A stretch of DNA of 64,000 bases from an uncultured Muribaculaceae bacterium (lineage in GTDB: Bacteria; Bacteroidota; Bacteroidia; Bacteroidales; Muribaculaceae), in the NCBI GenBank assembly GCA_910578075.1, contig CAJTPK010000002.1:62001-126000 (forward strand). The letters run 5' to 3'. Positions 33,917-43,199 of the stretch are shown here, piece by piece (the first letter of the stretch is position 1; each line of letters begins with the position of its first letter). The notes below the pieces were generated by a model. That model was not told the DNA's origin, searched no databases, and was given only the letters and a program-made list of their open reading frames with translations. A program made the translations under genes and the position numbers.

Positions 33917-34109
33917 ATCACGCAGAGCCGCAAAGGCGCAAAGCCTGGAGTTGACAAGTCCGATGATAAAGATCACGGAGAATCGCGTGGCGATTTTTGC
34001 AAAGTCGCGGAGCAAGTGCCTCGGACTCTGTGTCTCGATAGGAGTGGTAACGACTTCTGCGCCAAATTGAGCGGCATGAATTCTTTGCGTCTCCGCGTCT
34101 CTGCGTGAT
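33917..34109. repeat. Palindrome-ended intergenic repeat, single copy
   Basis: A 193-base element related to those at 24538 and 19178: ATCACGCAGAGCC at one end, GTCTCTGCGTGAT at the other, with AATCGCGTGGCGATT and GGAGTGGTAACGAC inside. It fills the gap between cobS and cobC, parting one run of same-strand genes. Confidence 0.88.
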
Positions 34110-34136
34110 TAAAATTTTACGGGACAGAAATAAATT

Positions 34137-34883
34137 TCATGAAAGTTTGAATATTGCTGCGGATGTAAGATAGAAAGCGAGTTCGCACAACAGCGCTGTT
34201 GCCCCGCAACAGTCGCCAGTGTAGCCTCCGATCTTATATCTGAGATAAAGAATCATACCGACAGCTATCAGCATCGGCAAGCACATGCATGCCCAATATG
34301 TGAACGGTAAAAGTAACATCGGCAGGAATCCGGCTGCCACACACATCAGAAATGCTGCGGGAGTCATGCGGTCATATATGAGTTTGTTTTTTGCTTCCTC
34401 CTGTTTGCGGGCATAGGGGAGAGTATTTATAAGGAAAGATCCGCAGAATTTGCTCCATGGATCTGCCGCAAGCACTACCAATGGGGAAAGATGCGACGGA
34501 AGGGATGCAACAGACGTTATCATGAGGATGAAATAAACGATAAGTCCAATCACTCCATATGATCCGATGCGGGAATCCTTCATTATCTCCAAGATGCGGT
34601 TACGGTCAGTTCCCCCTCCGAAGCCATCGATGAAATCGGCAAGGCCATCTTCATGCAGTCCACCGGTAAGGATCAGCCTGACAGCGAATGCAGCCATCAC
34701 GGCAGTGACAGGGGGGAACACGTGCAGAGCTCCCCATAATGCTAATGCCGTAACGCCACCGGTGATCCATCCTGCCAAAGGCCATAGATCAACCACACGT
34801 TTATATTTGTCGGCCGGTATCTCACATATCTTCCATACCGGAATGCGCGTGAAGAACCCTACTGCCGCAAAAAATTTTTTCAT
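34137..34883 (-). CDS. cobS: Adenosylcobinamide-GDP ribazoletransferase (cobalamin synthase, CobS)
   Basis: A 248-residue membrane protein with six or seven segments. FFTRIPVW near the start, GGLHEDGLADFIDGFGGG with its Asp and His cluster, and MKDSRIGSYGVIGL are the CobS motifs. It joins adenosylcobinamide-GDP to alpha-ribazole (phosphate), the last assembly step. It begins eight bases after cobT. Confidence 0.95.
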   Translation of the reverse strand: MKKFFAAVGFFTRIPVWKICEIPADKYKRVVDLWPLAGWITGGVTALALWGALHVFPPVTAVMAAFAVRLILTGGLHEDGLADFIDGFGGGTDRNRILEIMKDSRIGSYGVIGLIVYFILMITSVASLPSHLSPLVVLAADPWSKFCGSFLINTLPYARKQEEAKNKLIYDRMTPAAFLMCVAAGFLPMLLLPFTYWACMCLPMLIAVGMILYLRYKIGGYTGDCCGATALLCELAFYLTSAAIFKLS

Positions 34884-34891
34884 ACAGTTTC

Positions 34892-35929
34892 TTAGAAATA
34901 TTTGGTGACGCCGACTGACTGGAAATTATCCATTTCGTTGATCATGCGCACAGCGGAGTCGAGGATAGGGTAGGCACATACCGCGCCGCTGCCTTCTCCG
35001 AGACGGAGATCGAGATGCAGTATTGGGTCAGCGTTCATTGCCTGAAGCATGAGTTTGTGACCGGATTCATCTCCCTGATGACCGAAGATAGCATAATCGA
35101 GCACTTCAGGATACAGCTTCGAGGCAGCAAGTATGCAGGCGGTCATGATAAAGCCGTCTACAAGGATAATCATGCCGAGTTCGGCTGCGCGGAGCATACC
35201 ACCTACCGCCATGACCATCTCGTAACCTCCGAACCATTCAATATAGCTTTCCGGAGAACCGTCACCGTTGTAGTTCTCCCAGGCGCGTGTAAGCACGTCG
35301 AGTTTATGGCTGACCCCAGGTTTGTCGAGACCGGCACCCGCACCGATGCAGTCAGCGAGCGGTATTCCGGTGAACGCGTGCATCCACATTGATGATGAAG
35401 AGGTGTTGCCGCTACCCATCTCACCGAAGCTAACCACATTGCAACCATCGCAAAATACCTTGTCAACAACTCTTGAACCTCGCTCGATTGCCGTTTCCAT
35501 CTCCTCGCGGGTCATAGCCGGTCCATGAAGGAAATTGCGTGTGGATTTGCGGATCTTGCAATCGATGATACCTCTTCCTGTGGGAATGTCATAGTCCACT
35601 CCCGCATCGACAAGAACAAGTTTGAAACCATGCTGGTCGCAGAGGAAATTGATGCCGGCTCCGCCATGTGAGAAATGGGAGAGCTGTTGCCAAGTTACTT
35701 CCTTCGGAGAAACCGTCACACCTTCTTCTATTATGCCATGGTCGGCAGCGAAGAGGATATTGTGAGGCTTGGACAACTGCGGAGTCAGAGTCTGCTGGAT
35801 GAGACCGACACGCGTTGCGAGAGTCTCAAGCTTTCCTAAAGAGCCTTTGGGTTTTGTAAGAAAATCGATTTTCTCAAGAAGGTCTTTCTCAATTTCTTTT
35901 GATGGGGAGATTATGTTGAAATGTCTCAT
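34892..35929 (-). CDS. cobT: Nicotinate-nucleotide-dimethylbenzimidazole phosphoribosyltransferase (CobT)
   Basis: A 345-residue protein of usual length. It has KPKGSLGKLE near the N-terminus, FAADHGIIEEGVT, FGEMGSGNTSSSS and LDLRLGEGSGAV with the catalytic Glu. It makes alpha-ribazole phosphate, the activated lower ligand. No dimethylbenzimidazole-making gene (bluB, bza) lies in the window, so the base is either taken up or made elsewhere. Confidence 0.95.
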   Translation of the reverse strand: MRHFNIISPSKEIEKDLLEKIDFLTKPKGSLGKLETLATRVGLIQQTLTPQLSKPHNILFAADHGIIEEGVTVSPKEVTWQQLSHFSHGGAGINFLCDQHGFKLVLVDAGVDYDIPTGRGIIDCKIRKSTRNFLHGPAMTREEMETAIERGSRVVDKVFCDGCNVVSFGEMGSGNTSSSSMWMHAFTGIPLADCIGAGAGLDKPGVSHKLDVLTRAWENYNGDGSPESYIEWFGGYEMVMAVGGMLRAAELGMIILVDGFIMTACILAASKLYPEVLDYAIFGHQGDESGHKLMLQAMNADPILHLDLRLGEGSGAVCAYPILDSAVRMINEMDNFQSVGVTKYF

Positions 35930-35948
35930 GACTTATAATGTTTGTTCG

Positions 35949-36464
35949 TTATTTTATTTTTACCGGAATGCCGGCAACAGTCAGATATACTTCATCAGCG
36001 AGAGAGGCTATAAACTGGTTGAACCAACCTTGAATATCAGTGAAACGTCGTGTCATGGCGTTTGGCGACACACCTCCGGAACCGATTTCATTCGACACAA
36101 AGATGTAGGTGGCGTCATGGGATGTGAATTTTGTGAACTCCTCCTTTAGTTTTGCAAGGGAGGACTGCACATCCTCATTATATTTGAAGAAGACATTGGT
36201 CACCCACATTGTGACGCAGTCTATCAATACAGTCTTTCCTGTCATGTCGTGCCGTCCGAGTTCGATCTCCTCCTCGACTGTGGTCCAGTCCGGTCCGCGG
36301 CGATTCTGATGTATGCGTACCCTTTCGCGGAATTCATCATCCATCACGTGCGCGGTGGCAAGGTATACCGGTGTGGCGGAATGTTTGAGCGCGAGTGATT
36401 CCGAAAACTCGCTTTTGCCTGACCGTTGTCCTCCGGTCACCAATATGATATTTTTATCGCTCAT
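35949..36464 (-). CDS. cobU: Adenosylcobinamide kinase / guanylyltransferase (CobU)
   Basis: A 171-residue protein. Walker A is VTGGQRSGKSEFSE, the intermediate His is in RVRIHQNRRG, and VSNEIGSGGVSPNAMTRRF is the CobU signature. It phosphorylates adenosylcobinamide and then transfers GMP. The start overlaps the preceding gene's stop by four bases; cobT follows 19 bases later. Confidence 0.95.
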   Translation of the reverse strand: MSDKNIILVTGGQRSGKSEFSESLALKHSATPVYLATAHVMDDEFRERVRIHQNRRGPDWTTVEEEIELGRHDMTGKTVLIDCVTMWVTNVFFKYNEDVQSSLAKLKEEFTKFTSHDATYIFVSNEIGSGGVSPNAMTRRFTDIQGWFNQFIASLADEVYLTVAGIPVKIK

Positions 36465-37438
36465 AGTTTGTATATATCTGAAATGGATGCCAGGGAACCA
36501 TTCCTGACACTTTTCTCGGAAAAACGCTTTAGATTATCACCATCGATCCCTTGACGGAAATATACGAAGGGGGAGTTGCCGGAAGAGTGACATCCACTCT
36601 CGCATAGCGACGGATGATCTGACATCACGGCTATGGCTAAGTCTGATTCCGTTGTAGTGACAATTTCCAAAAGAGGAGAGATGATATGTTTGTCAATACT
36701 TTCGATTGAGTTGATTTTCCCGTTCACGTCCCGCGCATGCGAGGCGAAATCGCAAGCTTCTACATGGACAATGACCAGATCGTAGTCATCAAGCGCACGG
36801 ACTGCCGCTTCCCCTTTCCCTTTGAAATCAGTATGGATTGTGCCAGTGGCATGTTCGGGTTTGATCCAATCCGCACCAATCTCAATTGCAATACCATGCA
36901 GAAGTGGAACAGCTCCGATTATAACAGTTTTCAGCGGAGTGCCGTCCTCTGTATGATGAATGGAGGTGAGAGGCGGATATGTGCGGTAGGAATCCCCGCT
37001 CCAAAAAGCAATATCCGATAGTTTAGCTAAAGTTGCGACATCATTAGATGGAGCAATACATATCCCTTTTGTGGCGGCAATAGGGATGAATGTGCAATCC
37101 TTGAATCGGGATCTTAATTCCTTAATGTTAAAATCTCCCGCATCGGTCAGATAGCGCATTGCCGTGTATCCTTCCGGAATAGGTATGCCAAGACCAGATG
37201 CCTCCAGCGGCCCTCTGCCTGCCGGAAGTGAGGAGGGTTCGTATCCGAGAATGGTGAGAATCGCGACTTCGCTGCCGGGATAGAACCCGTCAGGCACGGT
37301 CTGCAAAGAACCGCATCTCCCTATTCGGGCAAGCTTATCCAATGCCGGAGTATGCGCATATTCGAGCGGAGTCTTGCCACCTAATGAGGATACAGGCTCG
37401 TCAGCCATACCATCGCATATTACAATTACCCTTTTCAT
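36461..37438 (-). CDS. Archaeal-type phosphoglycerate-mutase-like (ApgM) protein; candidate threonine or homoserine kinase
   Basis: A 325-residue member of the alkaline phosphatase superfamily, type ApgM. Metal ligands are in VIVICDGMAD, VHVEACDFASHARD and MSDHPS, and the active-site Ser is in YPGSEVAILTILGYEP. Bacterial members of this branch are annotated as phosphoglycerate mutase or as proposed homoserine kinase. Here the gene overlaps cobU by four bases. No PduX-type threonine kinase is visible in the window, though CobD needs threonine phosphate, so a threonine kinase role is attractive. That is inference; glycolytic mutase activity or homoserine kinase remain possible. Confidence 0.8.
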   Translation of the reverse strand: MKRVIVICDGMADEPVSSLGGKTPLEYAHTPALDKLARIGRCGSLQTVPDGFYPGSEVAILTILGYEPSSLPAGRGPLEASGLGIPIPEGYTAMRYLTDAGDFNIKELRSRFKDCTFIPIAATKGICIAPSNDVATLAKLSDIAFWSGDSYRTYPPLTSIHHTEDGTPLKTVIIGAVPLLHGIAIEIGADWIKPEHATGTIHTDFKGKGEAAVRALDDYDLVIVHVEACDFASHARDVNGKINSIESIDKHIISPLLEIVTTTESDLAIAVMSDHPSLCESGCHSSGNSPFVYFRQGIDGDNLKRFSEKSVRNGSLASISDIYKL

Positions 37439-37479
37439 TCCCTATATGTGGAGTATTAAAACCTAATAACTCGTCACTA

Positions 37480-38301
37480 TTACTTAATACATGATTTGAG
37501 GATTTCCAGTGCCTCATCGCGACCGGCATTGACAAGATCAGGATGATGTGCATCGGAGTTTACAACGATGGGAACATCAGCATCGTGAAGTTTCTGCCAC
37601 CATTTCAGAGCAGGGAAGAAGCGGTTCTTGTCAGCAAGTGATTTAGTATTTACCTCAACGATCACACCTGCTGATTTCGCATGGGAGATTATGTCATCAA
37701 TATAGGCTTCATACCATGGCTGATTTTCGATTTCAGGATCGGCAATCGCCGCATTACCAGCAATCTTATCGAAGTGACCCAATATCTCGAAACCTCCATG
37801 CTCAAGCATCATGAGTACTTGTTCGAAATATTTTTCTGCGACATAACGGAGATCACCGTTATATCCGTCTTTGAGGAATCTGGCAAAACGTTCGAACTTT
37901 CCGTCACAGTCAAGCCATACACCATCTTGGTTAGGGACGAAATGCACTGATGCAAGGCGATAGTCGAGAGGTAAATTCTGGAAATAATCAATGTGTGGAC
38001 CGAAATCGGGACTCATATAATCGATTTCCAGGGAGGTTAGAACCGCCATCTTGCCATCGTATAGCTCTTTTAGTTTGGAAGCTTCCGCAAGATATTCGTC
38101 CATATCCTCCTTTATCATATTGCAGGGTTCCGGTTGATTGAGCGGAGAATGGGGTGATATGCCCCAGATTTCAAAACCTGCCTCATGAGCGGCATTCGCC
38201 ATAACATCAATCGGTGCCCGGCCATCACAGAATTGCGAATGTGAATGGAAATTGTATCTGTCTGTATTTTTAATGAGATTTAGAATATCAAAAGTATTCA
38301 T
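37480..38301 (-). CDS. PHP-domain histidinol-phosphatase-like protein
   Basis: A 273-residue protein from the ATG at 38301 (MNTFDILNL); an upstream ATG lies within cstA. The PHP metal motifs are NFHSHSQFCDG, GISPHSPL, SLEIDYM and, at the end, VVNSDAHHPDLV. This pattern fits the HisK-type histidinol phosphatase of the PHP family. No other his gene is near. It starts one base after cstA ends and lies 41 bases before the ApgM-like gene. Confidence 0.82.
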   Translation of the reverse strand: MNTFDILNLIKNTDRYNFHSHSQFCDGRAPIDVMANAAHEAGFEIWGISPHSPLNQPEPCNMIKEDMDEYLAEASKLKELYDGKMAVLTSLEIDYMSPDFGPHIDYFQNLPLDYRLASVHFVPNQDGVWLDCDGKFERFARFLKDGYNGDLRYVAEKYFEQVLMMLEHGGFEILGHFDKIAGNAAIADPEIENQPWYEAYIDDIISHAKSAGVIVEVNTKSLADKNRFFPALKWWQKLHDADVPIVVNSDAHHPDLVNAGRDEALEILKSCIK

Positions 38302-38302
38302 G

Positions 38303-39778
38303 TCAGGATAATTGATTTGATGCAATAGTATCTGTGGAATAAGTAAGCCTGAGGAAGCGGGCAAACAATGCGAGCAGCAGGGCGGATGTGCCTATTCCGA
38401 TAGCCAAAGCCCATTCATATGCTATGCTGATACCCCATAGTTTATCGGTCAATGCTCCGAATCCTTCAGGAGCGAAGAATATATATGTCACGGTTACCGC
38501 TGTCATAAACAGAGCGGGAATGAGCGTTATGACATATAACTTTCTCTCTTTGGCAAGGTAGACGGTTAGCGCCCATAGTGTGAACACCGCGAGCACCTGG
38601 TTGCACCATGCGAAGTATCGCCACAGTGCCTCGTAAGGAAGAAGCATGATGATGAAACATATCGCGAATATCGGGAGTGATATCAGTAATCGCTTCACAA
38701 TCTTACGTTGCTTCACGCCCATAAAGTCTGCTGCAATGAGCCGGGCAGAGCGAAGGGCTGTATCTCCTGATGTGATAGGGGCGGCTATTACGCCAAGAAC
38801 AGCGAGGATGCCACCGGCTGTGCCAAGCCATGTTTTCGAAACATCATTAACGAGGATTGCCGGGCTGCCATTGCCCAGAAAACTCTGTAATCCGTCGTAA
38901 CCTCCGGTGAAAGCAATTGCCGCTGCTGCCCATATCAGAGCCACAATACCTTCAGTCACCATCGCTCCGTAGAACACCGGCCGCGCATGACGCTCGTTTT
39001 TCAGACAGCGTGCCATCATGGGGGATTGGGTGGCATGGAAACCGGAGATTGCTCCGCATGCTATCGATACGAACATCATCGGAAAAATCGGACTCGCCTC
39101 CGGATCCGCCTTGTGGTTATAAAAATTATCCCATATCTCGGGCATTGCGGAGGAGTGTGCATGTAATGCCACAAGAATTCCCACCGCCATGAAAAGCAGC
39201 GCAAATCCGAAGACCGGGTATAATTTGCCGATCAGTTTGTCGATAGGCAGGAGAGTGGCGAGCATGTAATATGCGAATATGACCACAATCCAGAACAGAC
39301 GGTCGAAACTTTCGGGAGTCAGCATTGCAAGCAGGTCGGCTGGGTTATAGACAAACACCGCTCCAACTAAAATCATCAGAAGCAGGGAGAACACGCGCAT
39401 CGTGTTTTTTATGCCATTGCCAAGCTGGTTGCCCACAATCTCGGGCAGAGAGGCTCCGTTGCTGCGCAACGACAACATTCCTGAAAGATAATCGTGGACA
39501 GCCCCTGCGAAAATTGTTCCGAAAACTATCCATAGAAAAGCTGCCGGTCCGAACATCACGCCCATTATAGCTCCGAAGATCGGCCCGAGTCCGGCTATGT
39601 TGAGAAACTGGATGAGAAAAACTTTCCAGGTAGGTAGCTCTACAAAATCAACACCGTCGGCATGCTGTTTCACCGGGGTCGGGCGCGAAGGATCCTGTCC
39701 GAAAACTTTGGATACAAACGCTCCGTAAGTAAAGTATCCTGCAATCAGGATGATGAGTGCGAGTGTGAAGGAAAACAC
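38303..39778 (-). CDS. cstA: Carbon starvation protein CstA family transporter
   Basis: A 491-residue protein with about 13 membrane segments. Signatures: FLIQFLNIAGLGPIFGAIMG, FGTIFAGAVHDYLSGMLSLR, FHATQSPMMARCL and ITSGDTALRSARLIAADF. CstA-type proteins take up peptides or pyruvate. The protein is shorter than E. coli CstA (about 700) and equals the common short form. It lies 34 bases after the preceding gene on the strand. Confidence 0.9.
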   Translation of the reverse strand: MFSFTLALIILIAGYFTYGAFVSKVFGQDPSRPTPVKQHADGVDFVELPTWKVFLIQFLNIAGLGPIFGAIMGVMFGPAAFLWIVFGTIFAGAVHDYLSGMLSLRSNGASLPEIVGNQLGNGIKNTMRVFSLLLMILVGAVFVYNPADLLAMLTPESFDRLFWIVVIFAYYMLATLLPIDKLIGKLYPVFGFALLFMAVGILVALHAHSSAMPEIWDNFYNHKADPEASPIFPMMFVSIACGAISGFHATQSPMMARCLKNERHARPVFYGAMVTEGIVALIWAAAAIAFTGGYDGLQSFLGNGSPAILVNDVSKTWLGTAGGILAVLGVIAAPITSGDTALRSARLIAADFMGVKQRKIVKRLLISLPIFAICFIIMLLPYEALWRYFAWCNQVLAVFTLWALTVYLAKERKLYVITLIPALFMTAVTVTYIFFAPEGFGALTDKLWGISIAYEWALAIGIGTSALLLALFARFLRLTYSTDTIASNQLS

Positions 39779-39813
39779 GATAGGAAATGTTTAAGGTTAG
39801 GTGTTCAATAAAA

Positions 39814-41028
39814 TCAATGTCCTGTCTCGGCGCGGTAGACTTCGCTGCGCAGACGTCTCAGAGCTTCCCGGTCTTTTTCCACTTCAGTCTCGAGAGAGCG
39901 GATCTGGGGGCGAAGTGAAGAGCCTTTGTTTATTGCGAATTTACGACGCATTTCCGATAACTTCTCCTCTTTTTGCAGGAATGCCTTGCGTGCCGCGATA
40001 TATTTTTTCATCATCGCGCGTCCGGATGAAGTCTGGAAATCGTCAAGTGTGGTATAATTCACTCCTCCTTTCATCGGAAAAATGAAATCCACCTGTTTTT
40101 TTGCAGGAGCCGGAGTGATGGAATGTATCTCTTCAAGTAAGTCGGTATAATCATTTTCACCCCAAGTCGATTTGTAATCGCGAATGAAAGCGAGATCAGG
40201 AATGTTGTCGGTATCTTCCGCGCTGTAGTTTTTACGGAGATCATTTACCTTAAAAAGATATACAGTGAGATTATCCCCGAGCTGGTTGCGGTCGGTAGCC
40301 CACCAGCCGACACCGTTCAACTCATCGATTGCAAGCAGATAGTCATCGTAAGGGGAGTTGTACGGCATGCCGATATTCTGCGGCTGGAGGTATTCCCCGT
40401 CAGCGGCGTCACGCGTGGCGACAAAGATGTCATATCCACCGAGAGATTCCTCGTTGTCGGATGCGAAATATAATGTCACGCCGTCCGACATCATGAATGG
40501 GTAAATGGCATTACCTCCGTTGTTAAGTATATCCGGAGTCTCTGTCGGTTCATGCCATGTCCCGTCAGTGAGTCTTATTGACTCCACTATGCGGTATATT
40601 CCGGTGGAGTCCGGTTGCGCCCACATCTTGAAATCATTCCCCTCGTTTGTGAAGACATAGTCTGCATCCGGAGTTTCAAACGGGATGTCTGCTGCCGTAC
40701 CAAGGTTTCCTGCTGAGAATGGAAGGCGATACGCCTTGAAAAAATCCGTTTTGGGCACAGAGATGCTGTCCAGGATGACAAGCTGCTCCACACGTTCCAG
40801 GAAATTCTCGGCATTCATCAACTCGCGTTCCTGTTCCTCAAGCTGAGGCGGGATATTTTTTTTAGCTTTTTTGCGCGCTGCCGCATACTGTTTCGCAGCG
40901 TTCTCGAAATCATAATTGAGGAAAGATGCCCGCCCCTCGGCAAGCATTTCATCAACAGTCTGCGCACCTGCGTAATTCACGCCTGTGGCACATATGATTG
41001 AGGCTAATATAAGTCTGGAATATCTCAT
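39814..41028 (-). CDS. Periplasmic PD40 beta-propeller-like protein
   Basis: A 404-residue protein. A signal peptide (residues 1-22, VNYAGA) precedes a TPR-like pair of helices (EGRASFLNYDFENAAKQYAA). The middle has PD40/WD40-like motifs (YPFMMSDGVTLYFASDN, LGGYDIFVATRD), as in the TolB- and OmpA-associated proteins of Bacteroidota. The last 80 residues are charged coiled coil (LRPQIRSLETEVEKDREALR). No OmpA domain is present. Its role may be in envelope structure or gliding/T9SS-type assemblies, but this is not shown. Confidence 0.72.
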   Translation of the reverse strand: MRYSRLILASIICATGVNYAGAQTVDEMLAEGRASFLNYDFENAAKQYAAARKKAKKNIPPQLEEQERELMNAENFLERVEQLVILDSISVPKTDFFKAYRLPFSAGNLGTAADIPFETPDADYVFTNEGNDFKMWAQPDSTGIYRIVESIRLTDGTWHEPTETPDILNNGGNAIYPFMMSDGVTLYFASDNEESLGGYDIFVATRDAADGEYLQPQNIGMPYNSPYDDYLLAIDELNGVGWWATDRNQLGDNLTVYLFKVNDLRKNYSAEDTDNIPDLAFIRDYKSTWGENDYTDLLEEIHSITPAPAKKQVDFIFPMKGGVNYTTLDDFQTSSGRAMMKKYIAARKAFLQKEEKLSEMRRKFAINKGSSLRPQIRSLETEVEKDREALRRLRSEVYRAETGH

Positions 41029-41090
41029 GAAGGATATATGTGTTTATTATGAGATGCATTTATGCGCCCCGTGAGGCGTCATGTGCATAG

Positions 41091-41122
41091 CAAAATTAAT
41101 CAAATTATGTGATATTGCCAAC
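41091..41122 (-). promoter_or_regulatory. Promoter of the minus-strand run starting at 41028
   Basis: On the minus strand TAATTTTG (41098-41091) fits the -7 box; a partial -33 (TTG) lies about 20 bases upstream near 41119-41121. It may drive the gene at 41028 and possibly cstA and beyond. Confidence 0.5.
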
Positions 41123-41229
41123 AAGGATACTATTTTTATGAGGTGTAAATATGAAGTGGGCATACACGGATTTGCGGGTGATGGAATACACAAGTTTCGT
41201 GAAAGTGAGCATTTTTAAGAAAATTTTAT

Positions 41230-41237
41230 TAACTTTG
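41230..41237 (+). promoter_or_regulatory. -7 box of the etf operon
   Basis: TAACTTTG in ATTAACTTTGCAGGG matches the consensus exactly, 51 bases before the etfB ATG. The -33 region is weak. Confidence 0.7.
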
Positions 41238-41288
41238 CAGGGAATTGTGTATTTTAGAATAATCAACAAACTAAAGATATATCAAATT

Positions 41289-42158
41289 ATGAGTTTGAAC
41301 ATCATTGTATTGGCCAAGCAGGTGCCCGACACCCGCAATGTCGGCAAGGATGCGATGAAGGAGGACGGCACAATCAACCGCGCCGTGCTTCCCGCGATCT
41401 TCAACCCTGAGGATCTCAACGCTCTTGAGCAGGCCCTTAAGTTGAAAGAGATGTATCCCGGCACCACAGTGACCATGCTCACCATGGGTCCGGCACGCGC
41501 TGCTGAAATTGTGCGTGAAGGTCTTTACCGCGGTGCCGACCGTGGTATCGTGCTTTCTGACCGTGCATTCGCCGGTGCTGACACACTCGCCACTTCCTAT
41601 GCCCTGAATGCCGCTGTGCGTAAGATCGGTGATTATGATCTTATCATCGGTGGTCGCCAGGCAATCGACGGTGATACTGCGCAGGTAGGTCCCCAGATCG
41701 CAGAGAAGCTGAAACTCCCCCAGGTTACATATGCAGAGGAGATCGTAGAGGTGAAAGATGGAAAAGTAACAGTGAAACGCCGTCTGGAAGGTGGTGTTGA
41801 GACTGTGAAGGCTCCTCTTCCGCTCGTGATAACAGTAAACGGTTCTGCAGACGAATGCCGTCCCCGCAATGCCAAGAACGTTCAGAAATATAAATATGCG
41901 GCAGTTCCTTCAGAGGTTGCCAACGATGAGGCAAAGAAAGCATTCATCGCAGCGCGTCCGTATCTTGAGATCGGTGAATGGAACACCCAGACTGTCGAGG
42001 CTGACCTTTCACAGTGTGGTCTCGCAGGCTCGCCTACAAAAGTTAAGAGCATCGAGAATGTGGTTTTCACAGCTAAGGATGCCCGCCGCGTAGAGAACAA
42101 TGAGGAGGAACTCGAGAACCTTATCAAAGAATTAATCGCTAACCACACTATAGGCTAA
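41289..42158 (+). CDS. etfB: Electron transfer flavoprotein beta subunit (EtfB)
   Basis: A 289-residue protein; the ATG at 41289 lies after the promoter, and earlier in-frame starts fall upstream of it. Typical motifs are IIVLAKQVPDT, AIFNPEDLNALEQAL, RAFAGADTLATSYAL and IIGGRQAIDGDTAQVGPQ. It forms the AMP/FAD-holding heterodimer with EtfA and takes electrons from the acyl-CoA dehydrogenase downstream or bifurcates them. etfA follows four bases later. Confidence 0.95.
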   Translation: MSLNIIVLAKQVPDTRNVGKDAMKEDGTINRAVLPAIFNPEDLNALEQALKLKEMYPGTTVTMLTMGPARAAEIVREGLYRGADRGIVLSDRAFAGADTLATSYALNAAVRKIGDYDLIIGGRQAIDGDTAQVGPQIAEKLKLPQVTYAEEIVEVKDGKVTVKRRLEGGVETVKAPLPLVITVNGSADECRPRNAKNVQKYKYAAVPSEVANDEAKKAFIAARPYLEIGEWNTQTVEADLSQCGLAGSPTKVKSIENVVFTAKDARRVENNEEELENLIKELIANHTIG

Positions 42159-42162
42159 AACA

Positions 42163-43194
42163 ATGGCAACAGACAAAAACAATTTGATCGTATATTGCGA
42201 ATATGAGGATGGCAAGATTGCCGATGTCAGCCTTGAACTTCTCACCAAGGGCCGCACACTTGCCGACAAACTCGGTATCAAGCTTGAGGCTGTGGTGGCT
42301 GGCGACAACCTCAAGGATATTGAGAAGCAGGTGTTCCCCTACGGTGTTGACCGTGTATATAAGGTGGAGGATTCACGTCTTTATCCTTACACATCTCTTC
42401 CCCACAGCTCTATCCTCATCAATCTTTTCAAGGAGATTGAGCCGCGTATCGCTTTCATGGGCGCTACAGCGATTGGCCGTGACCTCGGTCCCCGCGTTTC
42501 TTCAGCTCTTCACAGTGGTCTTACTGCAGACTGCACCGCTCTGGAAATCGGTGATCACAAAGATCCCAAGACCGGCACAGAATATAAAGATCTTCTATAT
42601 CAGATCCGTCCTGCTTTCGGTGGTAACATCGTTGCAACAATCGTCAATCCCGACTGCCGTCCGCAGATGGCGACCGTGCGTGAGGGTGTGATGAAGAAGG
42701 AGGTTCGCGATTCCAACTATGTAGGGGAGGTTGTTGACCTTGATGTCAACAAATACACCTCACCGGAGGATTATGTGGTAGAGGTTATCGACCGCCACAT
42801 TGAGAAATCCAAGGTGAATCTCAAAGGATCTCCCGTAGTTGTAGCCGGTGGTTACGGAGTAGGAAGCAAGGAGAATTTCGACCTGCTTACCAAACTTGCC
42901 GATGTTCTCGGTGGTGAAGTGGGTGCAAGCCGCGCGGCTGTTGACGCAGGATGGGTTGACCATGACCGTCAGATAGGTCAGACCGGTGTTACAGTTCGCC
43001 CGAAGCTTTACATCGCTTGCGGTATTTCCGGTCAGATCCAGCATATCGCAGGTATGCAGGACAGCTCCATCATCATCTCCATCAACTCTGATCCCGAGGC
43101 TCCGATCAACACAATCGCAGACTATGTGATCACAGGCAAGATGGAGGATGTGGTTCCCAAATTAATCAAGTATTACAAAAAGAATTCCAAGTAA
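42163..43194 (+). CDS. etfA: Electron transfer flavoprotein alpha subunit (EtfA)
   Basis: A 343-residue protein. The C-terminal FAD domain has ASRAAVDAGWVDHDRQIGQTG, ACGISGQIQHIAGMQ and INSDPEAPI, the family signature. No ferredoxin domain is fused. It lies between etfB and the dehydrogenase, with spacing of 4 and 5 bases, so the three form one operon. Confidence 0.95.
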   Translation: MATDKNNLIVYCEYEDGKIADVSLELLTKGRTLADKLGIKLEAVVAGDNLKDIEKQVFPYGVDRVYKVEDSRLYPYTSLPHSSILINLFKEIEPRIAFMGATAIGRDLGPRVSSALHSGLTADCTALEIGDHKDPKTGTEYKDLLYQIRPAFGGNIVATIVNPDCRPQMATVREGVMKKEVRDSNYVGEVVDLDVNKYTSPEDYVVEVIDRHIEKSKVNLKGSPVVVAGGYGVGSKENFDLLTKLADVLGGEVGASRAAVDAGWVDHDRQIGQTGVTVRPKLYIACGISGQIQHIAGMQDSSIIISINSDPEAPINTIADYVITGKMEDVVPKLIKYYKKNSK

Positions 43195-43199
43195 ACAAG

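Noticed and set aside
37439..37479. Cobalamin riboswitch before the minus-strand cob genes
   Set aside because: The gap is only 41 bases and has no B12-box words; no other riboswitch is seen upstream.
41151..41288. N-terminal extension of EtfB
   Set aside because: The -7 promoter box at 41230 lies inside it and the EtfB fold starts at MSLNIIVLAKQ.
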